Positions 1 through 8,735 of a DNA stretch of 64,000 bases are shown here, piece after piece (position 1 is the stretch's first letter; each line of letters starts with the position of its first letter). The DNA is from Clostridia bacterium. Its GTDB lineage: Bacteria > Bacillota > Clostridia > Christensenellales > Aristaeellaceae. The notes beneath the pieces were generated by a model, which had not been told where the DNA came from, searched no databases, and worked only from the letters and a program-made list of their open reading frames with translations. Location: contig JAFXRG010000014.1 in the NCBI GenBank assembly GCA_017526525.1, positions 37,553 to 101,552 of the forward strand, read 5' to 3'. The translations under genes were made by a program, and so were the position numbers.

Positions 1-943
1 TGTCAAACCCGATCAGCGGACGGAAAACCGGCATCTTTGCCACGTCGTCCGTGGTTCCAAGGGCCGTCATGGTCTGACTGGCCACCTGTCCGATGCTCTC
101 TCCGGTAATCAGGGCTTCGCTTTCAGTCTGCCGCGCAATCCGTTCCGCAATTCTCATCATATACCGGCGCATAATCAGCGTCGTGTACTCATCCGGACAC
201 TTTTCGTGAATCTGCATCTGGATTTCCGTGAAAGGTACCACATGCACCTTGATTCCGCAGCAGCTGAAGCTCAGCTTTCGGGCCAGGTCCAGAACCTTTT
301 CCTTTGCCCGGTCGGATGTGTAGGGGTAACTGTGAAAGTGCACCGCGTTGATCTGCACGCCTCGTTTGGCAATCATCCATCCGGCCACCGGACTGTCGAT
401 GCCGCCGGAAAGCAGCAGCGTGGCATTTCCGTTGGTTCCCACCGGCATTCCGCCGACGGCGGGAATAACCTTTACATACAGGTAGGCCATATCCCGGATC
501 TCAATGTTCACCAGATAATCCGGATTGTGCACATCCACCTTCAGGTCCGGATTGGCATTCAGGATCCGGTATCCGGCCTCTTCGTTGATTTCGGGCGAAT
601 TCATCGGGTAGCGTTTATCGCTCCGCCGGGCGTTCACCTTGAAGGTTCCTTTCAGATCCCGTACCATTTCAATGGCCTGATCGCATACTGCGTCAAAGTT
701 TTCCTTCGGCATTTCCACTGCCGGGCTTACGCTGTGCACGCCGAAAACCCGCGTCACACGGTCAATGCACGCCTCCGTATCTTCAAACCCCCGGATAAAG
801 ATTCTTCCGTCGTGAACCCATACTTCGGCTCCCATGCCCCGTACCGCATAGCGGATTTTGCGCACCAGCGCCCGGATAAAGTAAGGCCGGTTAAGTCCTT
901 TCAGAAATATTTCTCCGTATCTGACCAGCAGCAGATTCTGCAT
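1..943 (-). CDS. thiI: tRNA 4-thiouridine synthase ThiI (3' part cut by window edge)
   Basis: Translating the minus strand from the ATG at 941-943 gives 314 codons without a stop, running off the left edge. ThiI transfers sulfur to uridine-8 of tRNA, and in many bacteria to ThiS for thiamine synthesis. The N-terminal ferredoxin-like/THUMP part spans about residues 1-165. The PP-loop is clear as LLLSGGIDSPVAGW, with SGGIDS at about 179-184, followed by the conserved GWMIAKRG. Known family members are about 390 aa, so roughly the last 80 residues lie outside. It starts 15 bp after the stop of a cysteine desulfurase gene that would supply its persulfide sulfur; this pairing is common in Bacillota. 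An AGGA-type site precedes the start. Confidence 0.93.
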   Translation of the reverse strand, partial: MQNLLLVRYGEIFLKGLNRPYFIRALVRKIRYAVRGMGAEVWVHDGRIFIRGFEDTEACIDRVTRVFGVHSVSPAVEMPKENFDAVCDQAIEMVRDLKGTFKVNARRSDKRYPMNSPEINEEAGYRILNANPDLKVDVHNPDYLVNIEIRDMAYLYVKVIPAVGGMPVGTNGNATLLLSGGIDSPVAGWMIAKRGVQINAVHFHSYPYTSDRAKEKVLDLARKLSFSCCGIKVHVVPFTEIQMQIHEKCPDEYTTLIMRRYMMRIAERIARQTESEALITGESIGQVASQTMTALGTTDDVAKMPVFRPLIGFD

Positions 944-958
944 CAGCGGTTCCTCCGT

Positions 959-2104
959 TTATCTTCTGGTGTATTTTTTCAGGGTTTCGTAGTGAAACGC
1001 GGTGCGCTCCGCGGCATAATCTATCTCTTCCTCCCTGGTTTCCCGGCTCAGGCTGAATCGCAGGGAGCAGTCCGCCCGGGCAGGATCCATCCCCATGGCC
1101 TTCAGGACCGGGGAAATTTTCTGTTTCCGGCTGGCGCAGGCACTGCCTGCGGAAACATAAATTCCATCCCCTTCCAGGGCAAAAAGAAGCGTCTGGCTCC
1201 GCACCGGCCGGAATGCAACGTTCAGGATATGCGGCGCTCCGTCCTCAGGATCCGGTCCATTTACTTCCGCCTCGGGAATTCGTTCCTTCAGCTGCTGCCA
1301 TAACCGGATCTTCAGCCTGCGCATCCGGGCACAGTCTTCCTCCTGCCAGCTTTCCACCGCTGCCCCCAGGGCAAGAATCCCCAGTGTGTTTTCCGTACCG
1401 CTCCGAAGGTTCCCTTCCTGCCCGCCTCCGTACAGGATCGGCCGGATCGGGTACCTGTCCGCCAGAATCAGGGCTCCGGTGCCTTTCAGCCCGTGAATCT
1501 TATGGGCGGACAGCGCATAGGATTGAATGCCGAGCTTCCGGAAATGAACGGGCATCCGGAGAAACCCCTGAACCCCATCCACATGGATTGCCGTATCCGG
1601 GCAAAGACGGTTCCGCATTCCGGCAATTTCCTCCAGCGGTTCGGCGGCACCGGTCTCATTGTTTACCTGCATGACCGAAATCAGGGACGGTTTTTCCTTC
1701 ATCATTTCCGCCAGCTTCCCAAGGTCTGCCGTTCCGTCCGGGCCTGCCGGAATTTCCATGACCCGGTGCCCCATCTGTTCCAGGGCTTCCGCGCAGGCGG
1801 AAACTGCCGGATGTTCCACAGAAGAAATCAGGACCAGCCCGGGAGTTCTTTGGGTTTTCATATGCCCCAGAAGGGCCAGATTATCGCTTTCCGTCCCGCC
1901 GGATGTAAATACGACCCTGCCGCCTTCGGCACCGGCCGCCTTCAGGCAGGCCGTCCGGACAAGCTCCATCTTTTTCTGTATTTCCATCGCCGGCCTGTAT
2001 AAAGCGGATGGATTGTACCATCCGCTTTCAAGCAATTCCCGGGTCAGCGCCGCCACAGCCTCTCCGGGCGGGGTGGTTGCGCTGTTGTCAAGATATGCGT
2101 TCAT
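959..2104 (-). CDS. Cysteine desulfurase (NifS/IscS-like), probable partner of ThiI
   Basis: A 381-aa PLP enzyme of the NifS class (aminotransferase fold type I), which takes sulfur from cysteine as a protein persulfide. The start reads MNAYLDNSATT, the usual NifS N-terminus. The PLP lysine is K202 in SAHKIHGLKG. GTEN at about 237-240 is conserved. The catalytic cysteine is C323 in VSAGSACAS, a short active-site loop of the type seen in ThiI-dedicated desulfurases. It lies directly upstream of thiI with a 15-bp gap and very likely in the same transcript, so its main job is probably tRNA thiolation rather than general Fe-S assembly; that last point is inference. Confidence 0.93.
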   Translation of the reverse strand: MNAYLDNSATTPPGEAVAALTRELLESGWYNPSALYRPAMEIQKKMELVRTACLKAAGAEGGRVVFTSGGTESDNLALLGHMKTQRTPGLVLISSVEHPAVSACAEALEQMGHRVMEIPAGPDGTADLGKLAEMMKEKPSLISVMQVNNETGAAEPLEEIAGMRNRLCPDTAIHVDGVQGFLRMPVHFRKLGIQSYALSAHKIHGLKGTGALILADRYPIRPILYGGGQEGNLRSGTENTLGILALGAAVESWQEEDCARMRRLKIRLWQQLKERIPEAEVNGPDPEDGAPHILNVAFRPVRSQTLLFALEGDGIYVSAGSACASRKQKISPVLKAMGMDPARADCSLRFSLSRETREEEIDYAAERTAFHYETLKKYTRR

Positions 2105-2110
2105 TTTTTG

Positions 2111-2659
2111 TTACTCCCGCCAGGCATCCCGGGGCAGATACTGGCGGATGAACCCCACCAGCTCCTCACTGGGTTCAAGAATGATCATTTTTTTGTCCTG
2201 GTCCTTGGTGAAATAAAAGTAATAAAGCTCTGCCTCCCGGTTCAGGAACCAGTTCATCCGCTTCAGGCCCGGCATATTCATATACCGTCTGAAGGATTCG
2301 GAGTTCACCTTCCCGAAGCTTTCCACGTTCCGCACATTCAGGCTGCCGAGGGATTTTCGTTTTTTATTGTTGTATACTTCCGCAAAATCCAGGGCGCCGT
2401 TGGTAAATGTGTATTCATATTCCGTAAGAATCTTGTCATGAAAGAAGAATGTATATACGGCAATTCCGCCGCTCGCCAGGAAAATAAGCAGGGTCATCCA
2501 GTCAAATCCCCCGGCCATCATACTCCGGCTGAGCGCGGAAAACATAAACATGGCTGAAAATCCGGACAAAACAATAACCACCCAGCTAAGCATATAAAGT
2601 GCCCGGTTGACTCCGTTTTTCTGTTTGACCACAACTTCTTCCATAAAATGATCCTGCAT
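2111..2659 (-). CDS. Small membrane protein, DUF6106-like
   Basis: A 182-aa protein with two predicted transmembrane segments, about residues 21-46 and 55-73, followed by a roughly 110-residue soluble C-terminal part rich in aromatic and charged residues. That part ends in a short helix (PSEELVGFIRQYLP). The pattern resembles the DUF6106 family of Clostridia; I make this assignment from memory of the family and give it moderate weight. The start at 2659 has GGAGGG about 8 bp upstream; a second ATG at codon 6 is possible. It lies 6 bp upstream of the cysteine desulfurase gene and 32 bp after ispA, so it is probably co-transcribed with both. The function is not known. Confidence 0.75.
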   Translation of the reverse strand: MQDHFMEEVVVKQKNGVNRALYMLSWVVIVLSGFSAMFMFSALSRSMMAGGFDWMTLLIFLASGGIAVYTFFFHDKILTEYEYTFTNGALDFAEVYNNKKRKSLGSLNVRNVESFGKVNSESFRRYMNMPGLKRMNWFLNREAELYYFYFTKDQDKKMIILEPSEELVGFIRQYLPRDAWRE

Positions 2660-2691
2660 GAAGAATCCCTCCGATCGTTTTCTCCGGTTGA

Positions 2692-3567
2692 TTATTTGTC
2701 ACGGCCCGGCAGGCTTTCCGCAAAGCGTTCAAAGAATGCCGTGTTCCAGGGAAGCGTCCTCAGGGCGCCGATTGCCGTCTCCACTTCCCGTCCGGCGTCC
2801 TTTTCCGTGCCTTCTATGCCTTTCAGCGCCACCCAGGTCATTTTGTTCTGTTCGCTGTCCTTGCCGGTGCTTTTACCCATCGCATCGACGTTTCCCGTCA
2901 CATCCAGCAAATCGTCCGTCATCTGGAATGCCAGCCCCAGGTGCATGGCATAAGCCCGGCCGGCCTCAATCTGTTCGTCCCCGGCGCCTGCCAGCGCCAG
3001 TCCTGCCTCCATGGAGGCTTCCAGCAAATCTGCCGTCTTGTGCAGGTGAATATAGCGAACCTCTTCCTCGCCGGGCGTTTTCCCTTCCCCGGTCACATCG
3101 GCAGTCTGCCCGGCAATCATTCCGGTCACCCCGGCATGCCGCATAATGCTTTCCATTGCCCGGACAGCGCGAATGCTTCCGGTTTTCAGCGCCGCTCCGG
3201 CCATCAGTTCCGCTGCGGCATTCAGGAGGCCGTCCCCGGCCAGGATGGCAAGGTTCTCCCCGAAAACCTTGTGGTTGGTAGGCCTGCCCCGCCGGAGGTC
3301 ATCGTTATCCATCGCCGGAAGATCGTCATGAATCAGGCTGTAGGTATGGATCATCTCCAGTGCGCAGGCAAAGGGAAGAGCTTCATCAAGCTTCCCGCCG
3401 GCCATTTCACAGGCCGCCAGCAGCAGACAGGGACGAATTCGCTTTCCGCCTGCTTTCAGGCTGTAGCTCATGGCATCAAACAGCGGAGACGGAATGTTTC
3501 CCAGGGAGGAGAGCATCGGAATCAGTGCCTCTTCCGTTATTTGCCTGTATTCGTCAAAGGTTCTCAT
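2692..3567 (-). CDS. ispA: Polyprenyl diphosphate synthase (farnesyl/geranyl type)
   Basis: A trans-prenyltransferase that condenses isopentenyl diphosphate with allylic diphosphates. The first aspartate-rich motif is visible as DDLPAMDNDD, followed by RRGRPTNHKVFGE. The second is DDLLDVTGN, with a lysine-rich GKSTGKD after it. The length of about 291 aa is normal for short-chain enzymes (IspA/FPPS). I prefer the ATG at 3565-3567 (MRTFDEYRQ), although GGAAGGAG lies 13 bp away. An upstream in-frame ATG at 3591 has no good ribosome binding site. The start lies inside the end of xseB, and xseA-xseB-ispA is a common order in Bacillota. dxs, which often follows, is missing here. Confidence 0.92.
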   Translation of the reverse strand: MRTFDEYRQITEEALIPMLSSLGNIPSPLFDAMSYSLKAGGKRIRPCLLLAACEMAGGKLDEALPFACALEMIHTYSLIHDDLPAMDNDDLRRGRPTNHKVFGENLAILAGDGLLNAAAELMAGAALKTGSIRAVRAMESIMRHAGVTGMIAGQTADVTGEGKTPGEEEVRYIHLHKTADLLEASMEAGLALAGAGDEQIEAGRAYAMHLGLAFQMTDDLLDVTGNVDAMGKSTGKDSEQNKMTWVALKGIEGTEKDAGREVETAIGALRTLPWNTAFFERFAESLPGRDK

Positions 3568-3787
3568 CCGGAATATCTGACTCCTTCCCATCCTGCAGGA
3601 TCGTGATTCTTCGCTTCATATCCTCCAGCTCCCGGCTCATTCCGGAAAGAATCTTCATTCCGCGTTCATATTCCTTCACAGAATCTTCCAGCGGCAGTCT
3701 GCCGCTCTCAATACGTTCTGTCAGTTCCTGAACCTGCTGCAGTTTTTCCTCAAAGCTCAGGGCATCCTTTGTTTCTTCCGTATTCAT
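3554..3787 (-). CDS. xseB: Exodeoxyribonuclease VII small subunit
   Basis: A 77-aa, mostly helical protein with the XseB signature: SFEEKLQQVQELTERIESGRL followed by LEDSVKEYERGMK. Several XseB chains assemble on the C-terminal helix of XseA to form exonuclease VII, which degrades single-stranded DNA from both ends. Its start codon shares one base with the xseA stop (TAATG at 3785-3789), which indicates translational coupling. Its end overlaps the start of ispA by 14 bp. Length is typical for the family. Confidence 0.93.
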   Translation of the reverse strand: MNTEETKDALSFEEKLQQVQELTERIESGRLPLEDSVKEYERGMKILSGMSRELEDMKRRITILQDGKESDIPDENL

Positions 3788-5067
3788 TACGTTATACTCC
3801 CGTCATTTCTTACGGATGCTGCCACATTTCCGTCAGCGAAGCGTATCCGGATCTCTCCGGCTTCCCTTGCCTTTTCCGCCGCCGTCAGCAGTCTGCCTTC
3901 CGGATCCGTCACCAGCGTGTATCCTCTTTCCAGAACCCGAAGCGGGTTCATGGCCTTCAGGCGCTCATTCATCCGGATCAGGGCGGCGTCGGCGGCATCC
4001 GCCCGCCGGTTTACGCCGTTTTTCAGCCGGATTTCAGCCATTCCGATCAGTCCGTCCGCTTCTTCCAGGCGTTTTCTCATGGAGTGCTCCAGCTTTGTCC
4101 GCTGCAGCGCGCAGCCGGAAACCAGCCGCAGAATACGCTTTTCGGGATTTACGGCAGCAAGCCGGATATACGTGTTTTTGACCCGGTACCCTGCTTCGTT
4201 CAGACGGTTTTCCGCCGCTCTGCGCAATGCAAGCCGGATTCCGTCCGTTCGTCCCCGAAGCTCCTTCCGGTCCGGAAAAACCACTTCCGCTGCATTGCTG
4301 GGCGTGGATGCCCGGTAATCGGCCGCCAGGTCGCAGATGGTGGTGTCAATTTCATGTCCGACACCGGATACAACAGGAATCCGGCTGCCGGCCACCGCCC
4401 GCGCAACGATCTCTTCGTTGAAACACCAGAGATCCTCCGCGGATCCGCCGCCCCTGGCAACAATCAGCACATCCGCGTCCGTCTGCTCATTGGCCGTCCG
4501 GATTCCGGCAGCAATTTCCGCGGCAGCCCGTTCTCCCTGAACGCCCGCAGGAATCAGAACAATCGGAACCGAAGGATTCCGAAGTCCCGAAACATTCAGA
4601 ATGTCATGCCACGCAGCGCCGCTGCCGGATGTAACCACCGCGACCTTTCGCGGCACCAGAGGCAGGATCCGCTTCCGGGCCGGATCAAACAGGCCTTCCG
4701 CGTTCAGCCGCCTCTTAAGTTCCTCAAAGCGCGCGTGCAGATCGCCGTCCCCTGCGGGGCGCATATTCAGCACGTACAGCTGAAGGCTCGCGGTTTTCGG
4801 ATACAGATCCACATAGCCTGAAACAAGTACCGAATCCCCGTCCCTGGGCCGTATTGCGGAATGAAACGTATTCTGCCGAAACATGACGCAGCTTACGGAC
4901 GCATCCGGGTCTTTCAGTGAAAAATACCAGTGACCGGAAGCCGCGTGGTGTCTGAATCCGCTGATTTCTCCCCGCACAGTAACGCTTCGAAGCCGTGGTT
5001 CTTTTCGCAAAGCCTCAAGAATTACCAGATTCAGTTCGCTTACGGTCAGTCCGACTGTTTCGCTCAC
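3787..5067 (-). CDS. xseA: Exodeoxyribonuclease VII large subunit
   Basis: A 426-aa protein. The N-terminal OB fold is clear from LTVSELN, then [20 protein letters not shown] and [12 protein letters not shown]. The catalytic domain shows [14 protein letters not shown], the strongly conserved [13 protein letters not shown] and [28 protein letters not shown]. It ends with the coiled-coil region that binds XseB. A short C-terminal segment with [13 protein letters not shown] is also typical. The first four bases overlap the folD stop (5064-5067, ATGA). Its stop overlaps the xseB start. Exonuclease VII works on single-stranded DNA in mismatch repair and recombination. Confidence 0.95.
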   Translation of the reverse strand: MSETVGLTVSELNLVILEALRKEPRLRSVTVRGEISGFRHHAASGHWYFSLKDPDASVSCVMFRQNTFHSAIRPRDGDSVLVSGYVDLYPKTASLQLYVLNMRPAGDGDLHARFEELKRRLNAEGLFDPARKRILPLVPRKVAVVTSGSGAAWHDILNVSGLRNPSVPIVLIPAGVQGERAAAEIAAGIRTANEQTDADVLIVARGGGSAEDLWCFNEEIVARAVAGSRIPVVSGVGHEIDTTICDLAADYRASTPSNAAEVVFPDRKELRGRTDGIRLALRRAAENRLNEAGYRVKNTYIRLAAVNPEKRILRLVSGCALQRTKLEHSMRKRLEEADGLIGMAEIRLKNGVNRRADAADAALIRMNERLKAMNPLRVLERGYTLVTDPEGRLLTAAEKAREAGEIRIRFADGNVAASVRNDGSIT

Positions 5068-5915
5068 CGTTCCAGCGTCCTTTCAGCAGCATCCGCCGTG
5101 TTGGACAGAAGCATGGCAATCGTCATCTTCCCGACGCCGCCCGGCACAGGTGTAATCCAGCCCGCTTTCTCCCTGACCTTTTCAAAATCCACATCGCCGC
5201 AGACCTTTCCGTCCACCCGGTTGATCCCGACATCGATCACGATGGCGCCGGGTTTTACCATGTCTGCTGTCACAAAGCCCGCTTTGCCTACCGCCGCCAC
5301 AAGAATATCCGCCCTGCGGGTATGCTCCGCCAGATCCTTTGTCCTGCTGTGGCATACCGTCACAGTGCAGTTTTCCTGAAGCAGCAGCATGGCCATGGGT
5401 TTCCCCACAATGTTGCTGCGGCCGATCACCACAGCTTCCCGCCCGCTCAGCGTCTCTCCTGTGGATTTGATCATGTAAAGAGCTCCCTTGGGCGTACAGG
5501 GCAGAACCCCCTCCGTTCCGGTCATAAGATGTCCGGCGTTCACCAGATGAAATCCGTCCACATCTTTTTCCGGAAGGATTTTTGCCAGCGCTGCGTTCTC
5601 ATCCAGGTGCCCGGGTAGCGGCAGCTGAACCAGGATTCCGTGAATGGCGGGGTCCTCGTTCAACTGCTGTATTGCCGCTTCCAGCTGTTCCTGGGTGGTG
5701 GAGCTCTCCATCCGGATCGTACGGCTCAGCATGCCGGTTTCTTCGCAGCCTTTTCCCTTGTTGCGAACATAAATTTCGCTTGCCGGATCGTCCCCGACCA
5801 GAATCACTGCCAGCCCCGGCGTAACGCCGCAGGCCTTCATCTTTTCCACCCGTTTCCGGACTTCCTCCCGGATCTCAGCTGATAAAACCTTTCCGTCCAG
5901 TATTTTCGCTGCCAT
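5064..5915 (-). CDS. folD: Bifunctional methylenetetrahydrofolate dehydrogenase/cyclohydrolase FolD
   Basis: A 283-aa enzyme that interconverts 5,10-methylene-, methenyl- and 10-formyl-tetrahydrofolate. Visible motifs are [20 protein letters not shown] (with the catalytic lysine in the YVxxK block), [19 protein letters not shown] and [32 protein letters not shown] and [19 protein letters not shown] complete the pattern. I place the start at 5915 (MAAKILDG) because GGAGG sits 5 bp upstream; a longer frame from 5978 runs back towards the previous gene and lacks a site. It overlaps xseA by 4 bp. Confidence 0.95.
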   Translation of the reverse strand: MAAKILDGKVLSAEIREEVRKRVEKMKACGVTPGLAVILVGDDPASEIYVRNKGKGCEETGMLSRTIRMESSTTQEQLEAAIQQLNEDPAIHGILVQLPLPGHLDENAALAKILPEKDVDGFHLVNAGHLMTGTEGVLPCTPKGALYMIKSTGETLSGREAVVIGRSNIVGKPMAMLLLQENCTVTVCHSRTKDLAEHTRRADILVAAVGKAGFVTADMVKPGAIVIDVGINRVDGKVCGDVDFEKVREKAGWITPVPGGVGKMTIAMLLSNTADAAERTLER

Positions 5916-5940
5916 ACATTCCTCCGGTAAATCGTTCTGG

Positions 5941-6900
5941 TTATGCCCGTTCCGTTCCCTGAACGGCACGCAGCGCAATTCTTGCCACGCCTACTGCATT
6001 ATCGCCGCACATTTCCGGATCTCCGAAATGGATTTCCGGCATCCGGCGGTTTTTTTCAGCCCGTGCCGTCAGCAATTCCCGGAAAAGCGCCGATGAAGCC
6101 ACCCCGCCTGCCACCAGGGCCTTACGCAGGCCGGTTTTTTCCGCTCCCGCTGCCAGCATCCGTGACACCGTCCGCGCCAGCAGGTCATAAATCTCCCGGG
6201 CAATATCCTCCCGGGCGTGTGCTCCGTCCCGGATCCATCGCTGAATCTGGCTTTCGGCTCCGCTGAAATGGCAGCAAAGGTCATTGTTCTCCATGCTGCA
6301 CCCCAGCAGGCCTTCACTTTTCCCCTTCCGGGCAAGCTCTTCCAGCTCCGGCCCGGAAGGAAAGGAAAGGCCCATTGCGACGCCTGCCCGGTCAACCAGC
6401 TGTCCGGCATGCAGATCCAGGCTGCCCCCTGCGCTTTGAATCCGTTCCTTCCGCACTTCCAGCAGGTCCGTTGTGCCGCCCGATAAATGAAGCGCCAGGT
6501 ATTCTTCGTCGTCAGCCATCCCCGTCCCGGCTTTTGCTGCTTCCAGATGTCCCCTCTGATGAGTTGTCCCGATAAAAGGCACTCCCGTAACGGCGGCCAT
6601 CAGCCTGCCGAAGGAAGCGCCTGCCAAGAATACCGGCATATAGGATTCGGTTCCGTCCCGGGGAGCCGTGCTGGCGCCGACCGCCGCAAGGGTTCCCCCG
6701 GCAGCCTGCCGCAGCGCTTCTGCCGCGTCTCCCAGCTGTCTGAGATGAGCAAAAACCGCTTCATTCTGGCGCAGTCCCCGTTCTCCCTGCGGAACAGGCA
6801 GCAGCTTCCGCCAGTTCAGCAGAATTTCCCCGTCTTCCGCAATCAGGGCTGCACTGGTTCTGTAGTTGCTGGTATCCAGCCCCAGCACCGTCTTTCTCAT
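5941..6900 (-). CDS. TsaD/Kae1-like ASKHA-family protein (paralogue, not the canonical TsaD)
   Basis: A 319-aa protein of the Kae1/TsaD/YgjD family, starting [16 protein letters not shown], an actin-like phosphate-1 loop. A metal-binding HxxxH is kept as HQRGH at about 121-125, followed by the ASKHA motif [14 protein letters not shown] late glycine-rich motif ([14 protein letters not shown]) and [12 protein letters not shown] are also present. Canonical TsaD makes N6-threonylcarbamoyl-adenosine in tRNA. This version is shorter and more divergent than TsaD, and such a second copy is frequent in Clostridia beside nusB and folD. Its substrate is not established. The start overlaps the nusB stop by 4 bp. 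Confidence 0.82.
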   Translation of the reverse strand: MRKTVLGLDTSNYRTSAALIAEDGEILLNWRKLLPVPQGERGLRQNEAVFAHLRQLGDAAEALRQAAGGTLAAVGASTAPRDGTESYMPVFLAGASFGRLMAAVTGVPFIGTTHQRGHLEAAKAGTGMADDEEYLALHLSGGTTDLLEVRKERIQSAGGSLDLHAGQLVDRAGVAMGLSFPSGPELEELARKGKSEGLLGCSMENNDLCCHFSGAESQIQRWIRDGAHAREDIAREIYDLLARTVSRMLAAGAEKTGLRKALVAGGVASSALFRELLTARAEKNRRMPEIHFGDPEMCGDNAVGVARIALRAVQGTERA

Positions 6901-7343
6901 GCCATATGTCCGCGGACAACCGTTCCGAGAATACCGTTTACAAACGGCTTGTCTTCCGGATCGGAATACCGCTCCGTCAGTTCAAGCGCCTCTGCCACGG
7001 CCACATTGTCCGGTACATCCGGATTATACAGTATTTCCCATACCGCCAGCCGGAGGATCGTAAGATCCACCAGAGACATCCGGTCTGTGCTCCAGCCCTT
7101 TGCAGTTTTCTCAATCAGCGCATCCAGTTCTTCCAGATGGCTCAGCACACCGTCAAAAGCCTGCGTAATGTATGCCCGGTCTTCCTCGTCCGGCTCCCGG
7201 TCGCTGATGGTACGGCTTCCGGGAATTCCGTTCTCCCGAAGCTCATCATAAACCATTTTCAGCGTCTCTTCGCCTCCCTGGCCTCCGGAAACCTTCTCGA
7301 AAATCATCTGCATGGCGGCGGATCTCGCGGTTGTTCTGGACAT
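6897..7343 (-). CDS. nusB: Transcription antitermination factor NusB
   Basis: A 148-aa all-helical protein with the NusB pattern. It opens with TTARSAAMQMIFEKV. A central helix carries YITQAFDGVLSHLEELDALIEK. Then comes AKGWSTDRMSLVDLTILRLAVWEI, the most conserved segment, and VAVAEALELTERYSDPEDKPFVNGILG. NusB with NusE (S10) binds boxA in rRNA leaders and lowers premature termination. In Bacillota it often sits after the asp23-amaP-DUF2273 genes, exactly as here. Its stop overlaps the TsaD-like start by 4 bp. Confidence 0.95.
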   Translation of the reverse strand: MSRTTARSAAMQMIFEKVSGGQGGEETLKMVYDELRENGIPGSRTISDREPDEEDRAYITQAFDGVLSHLEELDALIEKTAKGWSTDRMSLVDLTILRLAVWEILYNPDVPDNVAVAEALELTERYSDPEDKPFVNGILGTVVRGHMA

Positions 7344-7348
7344 TCGTT

Positions 7349-7693
7349 TTATTCTCCGTCTTCTTCAGTTTCTTCTTCGGTTCCTGCCGGCTTCGTCCCG
7401 GTCTCCGTCATCACGGGAGCCTGAAAACCCTGGTTCCGTTCATCCTGGTCCCGGGTAATTTCGCTCTTGATGTCAATCACTTTTGCATCTTTTGCCGGAA
7501 TGATTTTGTTGGCCTTTTCCCGGATAAACTCCTGTTTGTTGTCCACCGTGCCGATAAAGAAGCCGACGGCAAACAGGACGACCAGCAGCAGGGCCTTCCA
7601 GAATCCGATAATCATAACGAGAGCCGCGGCTCCGACCAGAATCGCTCCGATCGCAACACCCATGGCAGGGGTACCCATTTTCAGTTTTTTCAT
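7349..7693 (-). CDS. Small membrane protein of the Asp23 operon (DUF2273)
   Basis: A 114-aa protein with two closely spaced transmembrane helices at about residues 10-30 and 32-48, separated by GFWKA. The central motif FWKALLLVVLFAVGFFIGTVDN is the hallmark of DUF2273. The C-terminal half is charged and cytoplasmic. It overlaps the end of amaP by 4 bp and is followed after 5 bp by nusB. In related genomes this small protein is always part of the Asp23/Gls24 cell-envelope module; its biochemical role is unknown. Confidence 0.85.
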   Translation of the reverse strand: MKKLKMGTPAMGVAIGAILVGAAALVMIIGFWKALLLVVLFAVGFFIGTVDNKQEFIREKANKIIPAKDAKVIDIKSEITRDQDERNQGFQAPVMTETGTKPAGTEEETEEDGE

Positions 7694-8673
7694 GCGTTTT
7701 CTTCTCCTTTCTTTTCCTCAGAAGCTGTTTCATTTTCTTCTGCGGTCCCGGCATCTGCTTTCTTTGAATCAGACTCCGGTTTGTTTTCTTCCGGATTGCC
7801 TGTTTTTTCTTCCGTTTCCTGAGACGTTCCGGCGGCTTCAGGCGGCAGGGGCATAATGCAAGGCTCCTCCTGGATGCTGAACAACCGCTGATGAATCGGC
7901 CGGTCATCATCGGTCTCATATTCGCTCATCAGGCTTTCAGCCGCTGCCATGGCGGCCGCCGCGGCATCCCCGGCATTCTGCGGTTTTTCTGCTTCCTGCG
8001 TGTCTCCGGTTTCAGCCGGTACCTCCGTCTCCGGGGGATTTTCCGTCATCGTTTCCGGTTCTTTTTCTTCTGCGGTGCTGTCCCCGCCCTTTGGAAGCAG
8101 CCCGTTTGTCGGCGGTTCAATGGCGAAGGGCGCGTCCACTGCATCTTCCCCGGATGCTTCAATCTGTACGCGGATCCCCTTGACCTCCACGCCGCTGCAT
8201 GCGGTTACATACTGTTTAACCTGTTTCTGAAGCGTATCCACAGTAAGAGGAATGCTTACGCCTCCCGCCACAATGCCCTGGATCCGGATCAGAAGTCCGT
8301 CCCGCTGGTTTTCCAGCCGGATGTTTTCCGTTTTAATTTCCTTGTGCTGATCCAGGCACTTTTGCACCATGGTCTGCAGGGTATTCAGGGAAATTGCCAG
8401 TTCGCCGCTCTCCATTTTCTGCATAATGAACTTGTCCCGGCGGCTGCGGTGCCGGAACAGCAGCAGGATGCAGTAAACACCGAGAATCAGCAGCAGGCCG
8501 GCACAGACCCCGATGATCACCTTCCCGGTGGTTCCCTTCGGCGTCAGCCAGGCAGTCACAACGCCGACCACATCCTTGCCGAAAAACACCTGGCCGACCA
8601 GTCCGGCGCATGCTGCAATAAGAATAATGCCCGCAAACGCGACCAGTACCCTGTCCAGAATCCTGATTTTCAT
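7690..8673 (-). CDS. amaP: Alkaline shock response membrane anchor AmaP
   Basis: A 327-aa protein with two N-terminal transmembrane helices at about residues 8-28 and 49-72, the typical AmaP hairpin. A cytoplasmic alpha/beta part follows at about 90-170 and resembles one Asp23 repeat unit. The last 150 residues are a low-complexity tail rich in Glu, Pro, Thr and Ala, including an alanine run, and are longer than usual. AmaP anchors Asp23 to the membrane in Staphylococcus. Its neighbours are asp23 upstream (62-bp gap) and DUF2273 downstream (4-bp overlap), which supports the call. Confidence 0.85.
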   Translation of the reverse strand: MKIRILDRVLVAFAGIILIAACAGLVGQVFFGKDVVGVVTAWLTPKGTTGKVIIGVCAGLLLILGVYCILLLFRHRSRRDKFIMQKMESGELAISLNTLQTMVQKCLDQHKEIKTENIRLENQRDGLLIRIQGIVAGGVSIPLTVDTLQKQVKQYVTACSGVEVKGIRVQIEASGEDAVDAPFAIEPPTNGLLPKGGDSTAEEKEPETMTENPPETEVPAETGDTQEAEKPQNAGDAAAAAMAAAESLMSEYETDDDRPIHQRLFSIQEEPCIMPLPPEAAGTSQETEEKTGNPEENKPESDSKKADAGTAEENETASEEKKGEENA

Positions 8674-8735
8674 GCCTGTACCTCCTATCCGAAAAAAGTC
8701 AGAAAGACAGAGGAATCTCCTCTGTCAAAACAGAC

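Noticed and set aside
206-1303. 365-codon open frame on the plus strand
   Set aside because: It lies opposite thiI and the cysteine desulfurase, both of which have clear catalytic motifs. The plus-strand translation is rich in His, Arg, Pro and Phe without any known motif, the usual mark of an antisense shadow in this GC-rich sequence.
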